DNA of 64,000 nucleotides from DIGJ01 sp041739345 (GTDB taxonomy: Bacteria; Bacillota; Clostridia; Lachnospirales; Lachnospiraceae). Below, in pieces: positions 25,999-33,890 of this stretch. The notes beneath the pieces were generated by a model. That model was not told the DNA's origin and ran no database searches. It saw only the letters and a list, made by a program, of their open reading frames with translations. Made by a program: the position numbers and the translations under genes. Numbering within the stretch: position 1 is the stretch's first letter; every line of letters begins with the position of its first letter. The stretch is from positions 248,001 through 312,000 of the forward strand of contig JBGSNZ010000009.1 in NCBI GenBank assembly GCA_041739345.1, in the 5' to 3' direction.

Positions 25999-26712
25999 TT
26001 ATTCGCCTAATTCCAATGCGATTTCCATCATTTGTTGGAAGCTTAATTGTCTTTCCTCGGCAGATAAGCTTTCACCTGTATAGATATGATCAGAAATTGT
26101 TAATAAACAAAGAGCTTGTTTTCCTGCTCTTGCAGCATTCATATAAAGTGCCGCTGCTTCCATTTCTACGCATAGTACGTTCATTCCACGCCATAAATCA
26201 TTTGTTTTTGAATAATCATTGTAGAAAACATCCGCAGAAAGCACGTTACCTACTACTACATTGGTTCCCTGTTTTTCAGCGGTTTCAACTGCTTTACGAA
26301 GAAGTTTGAAATCAGCTATTGGTGCATAAGTTCCAGGAAGTCTGTACTGTGATGCATAGTTAGAATCGGTACATGCTCCCATTCCTACAACAACGTCTCT
26401 CACCTTAACATTATCCTGAAGCGCTCCTGCGGATCCAATACGAATAATGCGGTCTACATCATAAAAATTAAATAATTCATAGGAATAGATTCCAACGGAT
26501 GGCATACCCATTCCGCCGCCCATAACTGAGATTTCTTTGCCCTTGTAAGTACCCGTAAATCCAAGCATATTTCGAACGGTGTTAAAACATTTAACATCTT
26601 CTAAATAAGTCTCTGCAATGTACTTTGCTCTTAAAGGATCTCCTGGCATTAAAACTGTTTTTGCTATCTGTCCTTCCACTGCACCGATGTGAGGTGTTGG
26701 TATATTTTTCAT
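25999..26712 (-). CDS. deoD: Purine nucleoside phosphorylase, DeoD type
   Basis: A 237-residue hexameric-type phosphorylase acting on purine (deoxy)nucleosides. Visible: PTPHIGA at the start, VLMPGDPLRAKYIAE, GGGMGMPSVGIYSYEL, RIGSAGA, and the base-binding VEMEAAALYM with SDHIYTGE near the C-terminus. It produces ribose 1-phosphate for DeoB. 10 bases after udp. Confidence 0.96.
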   Translation of the reverse strand: MKNIPTPHIGAVEGQIAKTVLMPGDPLRAKYIAETYLEDVKCFNTVRNMLGFTGTYKGKEISVMGGGMGMPSVGIYSYELFNFYDVDRIIRIGSAGALQDNVKVRDVVVGMGACTDSNYASQYRLPGTYAPIADFKLLRKAVETAEKQGTNVVVGNVLSADVFYNDYSKTNDLWRGMNVLCVEMEAAALYMNAARAGKQALCLLTISDHIYTGESLSAEERQLSFQQMMEIALELGE

Positions 26713-26722
26713 TCTTCTTTTC

Positions 26723-27505
26723 CTACTTTCTTTTATTATCTTCTCGAATTAAATTACGAATTGCTTCTACAGCTACGCAGATTGCGCTTTCTGTATCGTG
26801 AGCCTGTTTGTTTTCCATTCCTTTTTTCTCTCGTTCCTGATTTGCTACTACAAGAAAGGTTGAACCTACACGGACACGCAAATGGCTAGCAACAACAAAT
26901 AGTGCTGCTGATTCCATCTCGGAAGCTAAACATCCAAGACGAAGCCAAGCTTCCCATTTATTCATTAATTCGTAACTAACTGGCTTTGTTTCTGGTTGAT
27001 GTTGTCCAAAGAAAGCATCTTTACACTGAACAACTCCAACATGATATGGAAGGTCTAATTTCTTAGCCCCTTCTACCAATGCATTTACAACGTCGAAAGA
27101 TGCAACTGCAGGAAATTCGATTGGTGCATATTCTCTACTTGTGCCTTCCATACGGATTGCTCCATTTGCAATTACTACATCTCCGCCTTCGACTGCTAAA
27201 TCCATACCGCCACAGGTTCCAACACGAACAAAGGTATCTGCTCCACAGCAAGCTAACTCTTCCATGGCAATAGAAGCGGATGGTCCACCGATGCCAGTCG
27301 ATGTCACACTTACCTTTACTCCATCTAGATATCCTGTGTAAGTAACATACTCTCTACTATCTGCAATTAATTTTGCATCATCAAAATGTTCTGCAATTTT
27401 TGCACATCTTTTTGGGTCTCCTGGCAAAATAACATATTTCCCAACATCTCCAGGGCCAACACCTGTATGATACTGTTTTCCAGATCCTTCTGTATAATCT
27501 ACCAT
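26723..27505 (-). CDS. udp: Uridine phosphorylase
   Basis: A 260-residue member of the NP-1 nucleoside phosphorylase family, first gene of the salvage operon. Motifs: GVGPGDVGKYVILPGDPKR, TSTGIGGPSASIAMEEL, RVGTCGGM, and SEMESAALFV. The 'IGGPSASIAMEEL' and 'VGTCGG' variants fit uridine rather than purine phosphorylase. Together with cdd, deoB and deoC it channels pyrimidine nucleosides to sugar phosphates. The Crp/Fnr-type gene lies 60 bases upstream on the same strand. Confidence 0.92.
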   Translation of the reverse strand: MVDYTEGSGKQYHTGVGPGDVGKYVILPGDPKRCAKIAEHFDDAKLIADSREYVTYTGYLDGVKVSVTSTGIGGPSASIAMEELACCGADTFVRVGTCGGMDLAVEGGDVVIANGAIRMEGTSREYAPIEFPAVASFDVVNALVEGAKKLDLPYHVGVVQCKDAFFGQHQPETKPVSYELMNKWEAWLRLGCLASEMESAALFVVASHLRVRVGSTFLVVANQEREKKGMENKQAHDTESAICVAVEAIRNLIREDNKRK

Positions 27506-27554
27506 AACAATTCTCCTTCTAACGTATATTAATATTTATTAAATGAGTGTGCAT

Positions 27555-27580
27555 AAAATAGATGGCTAAATATCTATTTT
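27555..27580 (-). terminator. Short hairpin at the end of the Crp/Fnr-type gene
   Basis: AAAATAGAT and ATCTATTTT (9-base perfect arms, 8-base loop) span the stop codon of the regulator gene. It is AT-only apart from one G-C pair and lacks a separate T-run, so termination would be weak and partial read-through into udp is likely. Confidence 0.45.
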
Positions 27581-28276
27581 TTCAGCAGATAAGGCTTTCA
27601 TTTGTTTGAACTGACTTTCATTTATGGAGAGCTTACTTCCTTGCACAAGCACTAAATTCTCTTCCATCATTTGTTTTAGAGCACGATTAATCGTCTTTAT
27701 TGAAAGTCCGGTCTCATCCGAAATTTGCTGCCTTGTCAGCTTAATTGTGCACCTTTCATCTACCGCATTTTGCTCATAAAGGTGTTCAAATAACAAGTAA
27801 ACTCGGTCGATCCCCTGTAAAAATAAGAAGGCTCTTTCTTTTCTTGTTTCTTCTAGGAGGTAACGAATTACGGTTCTGCTGTGCATCCAAAGGGCATTAT
27901 TATCTTGCAACATCCATTTTTTAAACACTTCATTGTCCAAAACAATAAACTGACATGGTGTTTTTGTAATCAATGTTGTACGATATGTAGTGCAGTCTAA
28001 AAAGATTTCCATTCCACCTAATATTTCAATTGCTTCATATTGGCAGAAATCATAAACAATGCCGAAAATACGTAGATCACTGGCCTTTACTACGCCACTG
28101 GTCAATATATAGACCTTGCTTACTTTATCCTTTTCCCGAACAAAAATTTCATTCTTATCCAGTTCGACAACCTTACAGGATTCCAATAACCAAACAGGTG
28201 CATTACGGAACAATTCAGCTAAAACTAATTTCGGGTGTCCTTCTAATTGGTTTAACACATCCAGAATCTTGTTCAT
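27566..28276 (-). CDS. Crp/Fnr family transcriptional regulator
   Basis: A 236-residue regulator with an N-terminal cyclic-nucleotide-binding-like beta barrel (about 30-130) and a C-terminal winged helix (LTRQQISDETGLSIKTINRALKQM, about 183-206). The N-terminus lacks the FNR cysteine cluster, so an iron-sulfur oxygen sensor is unlikely; effector residues for cAMP are also not evident. ATG 28276 has GAGAGGTTG at good spacing; an in-frame TTG lies nine bases upstream. Its position directly before the nucleoside salvage operon suggests local control of that operon, but no operator was identified. Confidence 0.9.
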   Translation of the reverse strand: MNKILDVLNQLEGHPKLVLAELFRNAPVWLLESCKVVELDKNEIFVREKDKVSKVYILTSGVVKASDLRIFGIVYDFCQYEAIEILGGMEIFLDCTTYRTTLITKTPCQFIVLDNEVFKKWMLQDNNALWMHSRTVIRYLLEETRKERAFLFLQGIDRVYLLFEHLYEQNAVDERCTIKLTRQQISDETGLSIKTINRALKQMMEENLVLVQGSKLSINESQFKQMKALSAEKIDI

Positions 28277-28431
28277 ATTGTTCAACCTCTCCTCTATAAG
28301 ATATTTTAATTGTAGTGTTTATACACAATTCAAAAAAGGCCAACTGTCCTTTTCCTATGTGTTTTTTTAATCCAATCCGTTTAAAACGAATCCCATTTCA
28401 CATTTTACTAAGAAAAACAGGTCTCTTGTCC

Positions 28432-29826
28432 CTATTCCGCATTGAATCCTATTTTCCTTATTTCTACTCCACGCATTTCAATTTTTGGTGCACCTTTTTT
28501 TTCAAGATACTCTCTTGTTATGGTTACTCTTCCAATATTATCATCTTTTGGAATTTCATACATGATATCCAGCATGAACTCTTCTAAAATCGCACGTAAT
28601 GCTCTGGCTCCAGTCTTACGTTCCAATGCTTTCTCGGCGATTGCATCAAGTGATTCCTCACTAAAAATCAAATCCACTTCATCCAATGCTAATAATTTTT
28701 GATACTGTTTTAAAATCGCATTCTTAGGCTCTTTTAATACTTTAACTAGCATATCCTTTGTAAGACCTTGTAAGGTAAATAAAATAGGAAGTCTTCCTAA
28801 AAATTCAGGAATCATACCAAATTCTCTCAAGTCTTCCAGGTTAACCTTTGATAAAATATCTGCATCATCCTTGTATTTATCCTTAAGGTCTGCAATAAAG
28901 CCAATCGACGCCTGCTTATTAAGTCGTTCCTTAATAACCTTATCCAGTTCAGGAAATGCTCCACCACAAATAAACAGGATATTTTTTGTATTTATTGTAG
29001 TAAGTGGTACCATTGCATTTTTGCTTGTAGCTCCAACTGGCACCTCAATCTCTGCTCCTTCTAGTAATTTTAAAAGGCCTTGCTGTACTGACTCACCACT
29101 TACATCGCGATTGGTCGTACTTTTCTTTTTCGCAATCTTATCAATTTCATCAATAAAGATAATACCCCTTTGTGCCTTTTCCACATCATTGTCTGCTGCT
29201 GCCAAAAGTTTTGACAAAACACTTTCTACATCATCTCCAATATATCCTGCTTCTGTAAGAGAGGTTGCATCCGCTATTGCAAGTGGTACCTCAAGCAATT
29301 TAGCAAGTGTTTTTACTAAATAAGTTTTTCCACTTCCAGTAGGCCCAATCATTAACATATTGGATTTTTCAATTTCGATATCATCCATCGTTGTAGACGC
29401 TACTCGTTTATAATGATTATATACCGCAACTGAAATGACCTTCTTCGCATATTCTTGTCCGATTACAAATTGATCAAGCTCTCCTTTAATGATATGAGGC
29501 GCCGGAACATCTTTGATATCAAGAATTGGTTGCTTTTCTTCTTCTTTTTTCTTTTTAATCTTCTGACTCTTTGGAATGTCGTTTGGCATGTTATTCATAT
29601 TCATCATGTTAGGATTCATATTCATTAAATCCATATATGGCATACCAGTTCCATTATTATTAATAGTATCAAACGTCTTTTGCATACAATCGGAACAGAT
29701 ACAAATGTTATTTGGTATGCGAATCATCGTCCCAACTTTACTCTCTGGCCTTCTACATATATAACAAATATCTTCATATTCATCTTCTTTTTTATTTTTG
29801 TCATTATCTATTCTATCATCACTCAT
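28432..29826 (-). CDS. clpX: ClpX-like AAA+ unfoldase with N-terminal zinc-binding domain
   Basis: A 464-residue ClpX homologue. A C4 zinc finger (CYICRRP...CICSDC, about residues 21-44) is followed by a low-complexity Met/Asn linker (MDLMNMNPNMMNMNN), then a lysine-rich stretch and the AAA+ core: Walker A GPTGSGKTY, pore loop GYIGDDVES, Walker B IIFIDEIDK, sensor 2 GARALR. The ClpP-contacting tripeptide appears in ASIGFIADLK, so it should still dock to ClpP. No clpP or tig is adjacent and it is about 40 residues longer than typical ClpX, so it may be a second, specialised paralogue. The gap upstream (29827-30201) contains palindrome B. Confidence 0.9.
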   Translation of the reverse strand: MSDDRIDNDKNKKEDEYEDICYICRRPESKVGTMIRIPNNICICSDCMQKTFDTINNNGTGMPYMDLMNMNPNMMNMNNMPNDIPKSQKIKKKKEEEKQPILDIKDVPAPHIIKGELDQFVIGQEYAKKVISVAVYNHYKRVASTTMDDIEIEKSNMLMIGPTGSGKTYLVKTLAKLLEVPLAIADATSLTEAGYIGDDVESVLSKLLAAADNDVEKAQRGIIFIDEIDKIAKKKSTTNRDVSGESVQQGLLKLLEGAEIEVPVGATSKNAMVPLTTINTKNILFICGGAFPELDKVIKERLNKQASIGFIADLKDKYKDDADILSKVNLEDLREFGMIPEFLGRLPILFTLQGLTKDMLVKVLKEPKNAILKQYQKLLALDEVDLIFSEESLDAIAEKALERKTGARALRAILEEFMLDIMYEIPKDDNIGRVTITREYLEKKGAPKIEMRGVEIRKIGFNAE

Positions 29827-29960
29827 AAAATACCTCTTTCATTTGTCTGTTGTTTCATATATTATAGCTTACCTTGCTTTTCGAAACAATAAATAAATCC
29901 TATTTATTTTCTAAAATATTACAATATAGAATGTGTTGTTGCAAAAATACATTTTTTGTT

Positions 29961-30140
29961 CAATTTGCAATCCAGGGCTCAAATAGCATACGCTAAAACC
30001 TCAGCACGATTTTCAATTTTAATAAGCTATAAGCAATGAGAAGCGAGTGATTAGGCACTCGCTTCTCATTATTATCTTATTAAAATAATCGTTTAAATTC
30101 GGTTTTAGCGTATGCTATTTGAGCCCTGGATTGCAAATTG
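29961..30140. repeat. 180-bp palindromic repeat, family member B
   Basis: The outer 40 bases on each side are perfectly inverted (CAATTTGCAATCCAGGGCTC ... GAGCCCTGGATTGCAAATTG). The centre CGATTTTCAATTTTAATAAG / CTTATTAAAATAATCG and the apical GCGAGTG/CACTCGC match members A and C in layout. Right flank GGGATAA. It sits 62 bases downstream of the htrA stop and upstream of the ClpX-like gene. A further copy of part of the arm, TAGCGTATGCTATTT, lies at 30186-30200 next to the htrA stop. Confidence 0.93.
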
Positions 30141-30201
30141 GGATAAAGTTTTTAATTTTGCAAAAGCTCCCGTTTGAAACAATTCTAGCGTATGCTATTT
30201 T

Positions 30202-31884
30202 TCAATTACCAAACTGATTGAAAAATTGCTGTAATTGGTCGTTAATATCTTGATTGGTCTGACTATTGCTGTCACTTCCATCACCGTCTTGGTCCTGATT
30301 TGGCACTTGTTCTTTTGAGCCATCGGAATTAGCATCCGCATCATTTTGACCAGACTGACTGTCATTGTCCGCACTTGTGTTGTTCTTAGTACTTGTTAAT
30401 TTATTAAGGATACTGGAATCCTTTAGCGTAACCGTGGCGTCCATCTCTTTGTATTCTCCATCAACATTACGCATAATGGTTACTGTAATTTCTGTTCCTG
30501 CACGTATACTATTTACCTTTTCTTGCACTGCCTCAATTGTTTTAGTTTCAGCATCGTTTATCGCAGTAATAATATCACCTTTTTTAATTCCACCTTCTTG
30601 TGCTGCACCACCATCTGCTACTTCATGAACATATACACCTATTGGCATATCATACGCATTGTTTTCAGCAGTTATGTCTGTACCACTAATACCTAGGTAA
30701 CCTTTTTCGTTTTCATCCAGTATTTCACGGTTCATAAGTTCATTTATAATCGGAGTTGCTGCAGAAATTGGAATTGCGTATCCCATTCCTTCTACACCGG
30801 TATCCATATATTTCATATCATTGATTCCGATAACTTCTCCATTGATATTTAGCAATGCACCACCACTATTACCTGGATTAATTGCTGCATCGGTCTGAAG
30901 GAGTTCAAGCTGACTTCCCTTGCTTGTACTAGTTGTATTAACCAAACGATCCTTTGCACTGATATAGCCTACGGTTACGGATTGTCCAGAACCCAATGCA
31001 TTACCAATTGCGACTGCCATCTGACCTACTTTTACATCATCAGAGTTACCTAATGTTGCTATTTTAATGGAGCTTAATGTATCTTCATCAACATCCTTTG
31101 TTTCTACTGCAACCACTGCTAAATCCGCTGTAGAATCGGTGCCTTTTACCTTCGCTTCATATACTTTATCATTAATGAAGTTAACTGCAATTGCTTTTGC
31201 TCCATCTACTACATGATTATTGGTTACAATTAGAATTTCGCTATCATTTTGTCCTACAATAATTCCAGAGCCGCTACCATCATATTCTTCTGAATAAACC
31301 TGACCAAAATAGCTATAATCCTGGGACATTGTACTTGTAATAGAAACTATGGAAGGCATGGTGTTTGCTACCAATTCCGTTAAGTCCGTTGAAGTATTTG
31401 TCCCGTCTGTCCCACTCGTGTATGTTGTTGGTGTTGTAGCTTCAATGACATTTCCTGAGGTAGTAGTTGACGTTGGAAATAATGAATCTGCGGTACGATT
31501 CACTCCCTGAAATACAAGCCCAGCTATTAAACCAAATGCTACTGCGCATGCAACAAACTTTGTAGCCTTCTTTCCAATTCCGCCTGGCTTTTTCTCTTTC
31601 TTCTTTTTTCCACCATCTAATTCTGAAGCTGCGAATGTGGAACCGTACCCAACTGGACCCTGATTGTAGTTTGTCTCATAGTTTGGTGCTTCATATTGTG
31701 ATGCCGTTCCGTTTGTCTGATTTCCGTCTGACTGCCTTTCGCTGCTTGCTGCTTCTTCAGCCCAGAAAACATAATTGCTAGAACGATTTTCACCTTTTGA
31801 ATATTCATTACTCGAAGAATAGCTTTCATTTCCATTTTCATTGTTTGAAACGTTATTTGTTTCTTCTCTATTATTTTCATCCAT
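30202..31884 (-). CDS. htrA: HtrA/DegP-like membrane-anchored serine protease with PDZ domain
   Basis: A 560-residue trypsin-like protease for quality control of exported proteins. A long hydrophilic, Asn/Glu/Ser-rich cytoplasmic N-terminus (about 1-110) leads to one membrane segment (FVACAVAFGLIAGLVF). The protease domain has the His in VTNNHVVDGA, Asp in STADLAVVAV and Ser in INPGNSGGALLN. A PDZ domain (about 395-495, YLGISGTDI...GIKKGDIITAIND) and a Gln/Asp/Asn-rich tail follow. The start at 31884 is chosen from AAGGAGATTATTAAG. It stands alone between palindrome B and a divergent glycosyltransferase gene. Confidence 0.94.
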   Translation of the reverse strand: MDENNREETNNVSNNENGNESYSSSNEYSKGENRSSNYVFWAEEAASSERQSDGNQTNGTASQYEAPNYETNYNQGPVGYGSTFAASELDGGKKKKEKKPGGIGKKATKFVACAVAFGLIAGLVFQGVNRTADSLFPTSTTTSGNVIEATTPTTYTSGTDGTNTSTDLTELVANTMPSIVSITSTMSQDYSYFGQVYSEEYDGSGSGIIVGQNDSEILIVTNNHVVDGAKAIAVNFINDKVYEAKVKGTDSTADLAVVAVETKDVDEDTLSSIKIATLGNSDDVKVGQMAVAIGNALGSGQSVTVGYISAKDRLVNTTSTSKGSQLELLQTDAAINPGNSGGALLNINGEVIGINDMKYMDTGVEGMGYAIPISAATPIINELMNREILDENEKGYLGISGTDITAENNAYDMPIGVYVHEVADGGAAQEGGIKKGDIITAINDAETKTIEAVQEKVNSIRAGTEITVTIMRNVDGEYKEMDATVTLKDSSILNKLTSTKNNTSADNDSQSGQNDADANSDGSKEQVPNQDQDGDGSDSNSQTNQDINDQLQQFFNQFGN

Positions 31885-32076
31885 CTTAATAATCTCCTTT
31901 CGATGTGTGTTCATTTGTTTTTGTTGAGTAAATAATAACATTAATATGTGTTCAGTTTGTGAATCATTTATTAAGATTTCTTCACAATTGTAAAAAATTT
32001 ATAATCTATAATCTATAATTATTTCTATTGACCGCAGATAACAGCACTTTACAAATTTTTGGGTCAAAAATCCTTA

Positions 32077-32105
32077 TAGACGCTTACCATATATTGTATT
32101 ATAAT
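32077..32105 (+). promoter_or_regulatory. Possible promoter of the sugar-phosphate transferase gene
   Basis: Perfect TATAAT at 32100-32105 with TAGACG 17 bases upstream (4 of 6 matches to the -35 consensus), about 50 bases before the start. The remaining divergent region 31885-32076 shows AT-rich sequence without a clear site for htrA. Confidence 0.5.
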
Positions 32106-32155
32106 AAACAAGTTAATACCATACTATATGTAACAATAATATTCGGGAGGTTCTT

Positions 32156-33580
32156 ATGATTAAAGATAACCAAAAATTCTTTAATATCACTCATATAATC
32201 ATAGATGCTATATTAATCTTTGTTTCGTTTGCCTTGGCTTTTTGGCTACGATGCCGTAGTCCTTTGACTGATATGTTTCCAACATTTTATATACGTTATT
32301 TTTTTCCATTTGCTATTTATGCAAAAATTCTTATCTATATTTTGCCAGGATATTTAATTATCTATCACTACTGTGGAATGTATGGTCCAAAGCGTACCAG
32401 GAGCAGAAGGGTTACTGTATTTAATATTCTTCGTGCAAATTTTATTGGTTTCATTTATTTTACCGTACTAATGGTATTACTCAAAGAAAGCTTCGGCGAT
32501 ATGTCCCGTTGGTTCATCTTCTTCTTTATTGTAATTAATACACTCCTAGATTTAACCTTTCGCTCCTTCTTGATTCGTGCGCTTCGGATCTTTCGAAAGA
32601 AAGGTTATAATCAAAAACATGTACTTATCGTAGGTTACAGTCGCGCCGCTGAACGCTATATCAAACGTCTTTCGTATAACCCAGAGTGGGGTTACCAGGT
32701 TATTGGAATCCTCGATGATAACTGTCCACTTAGTTTTGAACATAAAGGAATCAAGGTCATCGGTCATCTTGAAACATTAAAAGAAATTCTTACAAAAAAC
32801 GATTTGGACGAAGTAGCCATTGCTCTTAAAATCAATGAATATGCAAAGCTTGAGCATATCGTTTCTCTTTGTGAGAAATCCGGTGTGCATACAAAATTTA
32901 TTCCAGATTACAGTGAATTTATTTCTTCAAAACCATATACTGAAGATTTATTTGGACTCCCCGTTATCAATATACGAAACGTACCGCTTACAAATTCCTT
33001 TAATAAAGCGGTGAAGCGCGCCATTGATCTTTTTGGTGCCGTTGTGGCATTGATTATATTTTCTATACCAATGATTGTTGTTTCCATTATTATAAAGATA
33101 ACATCACCTGGTCCCTTGATTTACAAGCAATCAAGAGTAGGGCTTCATAATAAAGAGTTTCCAATGTACAAGTTCCGTTCGATGGGTGTGCAGGACCCTA
33201 AAAAGGAAAAAGTGGCCTGGACTACTGCCAACGATCCTCGTGTTACTACGATTGGAAAGTTTATTCGTAAGACAAGCATCGATGAATTGCCTCAGATATT
33301 TAATGTATTAAAAGGCGATATGAGTCTTATCGGTCCTAGACCAGAGCGTCCTTTCTTTGTCGAAAAATTCAAAGAAGAGATTCCTCGTTATATGATAAAG
33401 CACCAGGTTCGGCCAGGACTAACTGGTTGGGCTCAGGTCAATGGATACCGAGGAGACACTTCCATAAGGCTTCGTATTGAGCACGATTTATACTATATTG
33501 AAAACTGGACGTTATCACTTGATTTCAAAATATTGTTTTTAACTTTCTTTAAGGGATTTGTGAATAAGAATGCGTACTAA
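32156..33580 (+). CDS. Polyprenyl glycosylphosphotransferase (exopolysaccharide initiating enzyme)
   Basis: A 474-residue inner-membrane enzyme that transfers a sugar 1-phosphate (often glucose or galactose) from a UDP-sugar to undecaprenyl phosphate, starting exopolysaccharide synthesis. About four N-terminal helices precede a Rossmann-like CoA_binding_3 domain (HVLIVGYSRAAERYIKRL, about 157-175). The catalytic C-terminal domain carries KRAIDLFGAVVALI, SPGPLIYKQSRVG, FRSM, DELPQIFNVLKGDMSLIGPRPE and RPGLTGWAQVNGYRG. Architecture and length match WcaJ/CpsE-type enzymes. RBS GGGAGG. No other polysaccharide genes are adjacent, so it acts with genes elsewhere. Sugar specificity is not determinable. 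Confidence 0.93.
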   Translation: MIKDNQKFFNITHIIIDAILIFVSFALAFWLRCRSPLTDMFPTFYIRYFFPFAIYAKILIYILPGYLIIYHYCGMYGPKRTRSRRVTVFNILRANFIGFIYFTVLMVLLKESFGDMSRWFIFFFIVINTLLDLTFRSFLIRALRIFRKKGYNQKHVLIVGYSRAAERYIKRLSYNPEWGYQVIGILDDNCPLSFEHKGIKVIGHLETLKEILTKNDLDEVAIALKINEYAKLEHIVSLCEKSGVHTKFIPDYSEFISSKPYTEDLFGLPVINIRNVPLTNSFNKAVKRAIDLFGAVVALIIFSIPMIVVSIIIKITSPGPLIYKQSRVGLHNKEFPMYKFRSMGVQDPKKEKVAWTTANDPRVTTIGKFIRKTSIDELPQIFNVLKGDMSLIGPRPERPFFVEKFKEEIPRYMIKHQVRPGLTGWAQVNGYRGDTSIRLRIEHDLYYIENWTLSLDFKILFLTFFKGFVNKNAY

Positions 33581-33604
33581 TGATAACTAACGAAGAGCTG
33601 TGTT

Positions 33605-33781
33605 CAATTTGCAAGGCCGCGTACACCAACCCAGGGGGCGAACTCAACGCGATTACCAATTTTAATAAGCCATTAACAACGAAAAAGGAGTGCTAGTCAC
33701 TCCTTTTTCGTTATTGTCTTATTAAAATAATCGCTCAAATTCGTTCGTCCCCTGGGTTGATGTACGCGTCCCTGCAAATTG
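33605..33781. repeat. 177-bp palindromic repeat, family member C
   Basis: Same terminal CAATTTGCA/TGCAAATTG, same centre (CGATTACCAATTTTAATAAG / CTTATTAAAATAATCG) and same right flank GGGATAA as members A and B. The arms between are of unrelated sequence: GTACACCAACCCAGGGGGCG against its inverted copy GTACATCAACCCAGGGGACG (two differences shown). The apical stem is AGGAGTG/CACTCCT with flanking AACGAAAA/TTTTCGTT. It starts 25 bases after the glycosyltransferase stop and ends 110 bases before the stop of the convergent GGDEF-EAL gene; the rest of 33582-33890 holds nothing recognisable. Confidence 0.93.
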
Positions 33782-33890
33782 GGATAAAAGTTTACTAAAT
33801 ATTATGATATGTTTCTTCTTTGGCAAAAGACATAGCGTTGTATAGTTGTTTAAAAACAGGTTTAGAATTCATTTTACGTAATTTATAATT

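Noticed and set aside
30365..30628. Open frame on the opposite strand of htrA
   Set aside because: It has no ribosome site and mirrors the coding pattern of htrA; the same applies to many other antisense frames in the window, which were left out.
23238..33781. Palindromes A-C as CRISPR repeats or as an ordinary array
   Set aside because: They are single units 3-7 kb apart, 180 bases long, with no spacers and no cas genes.
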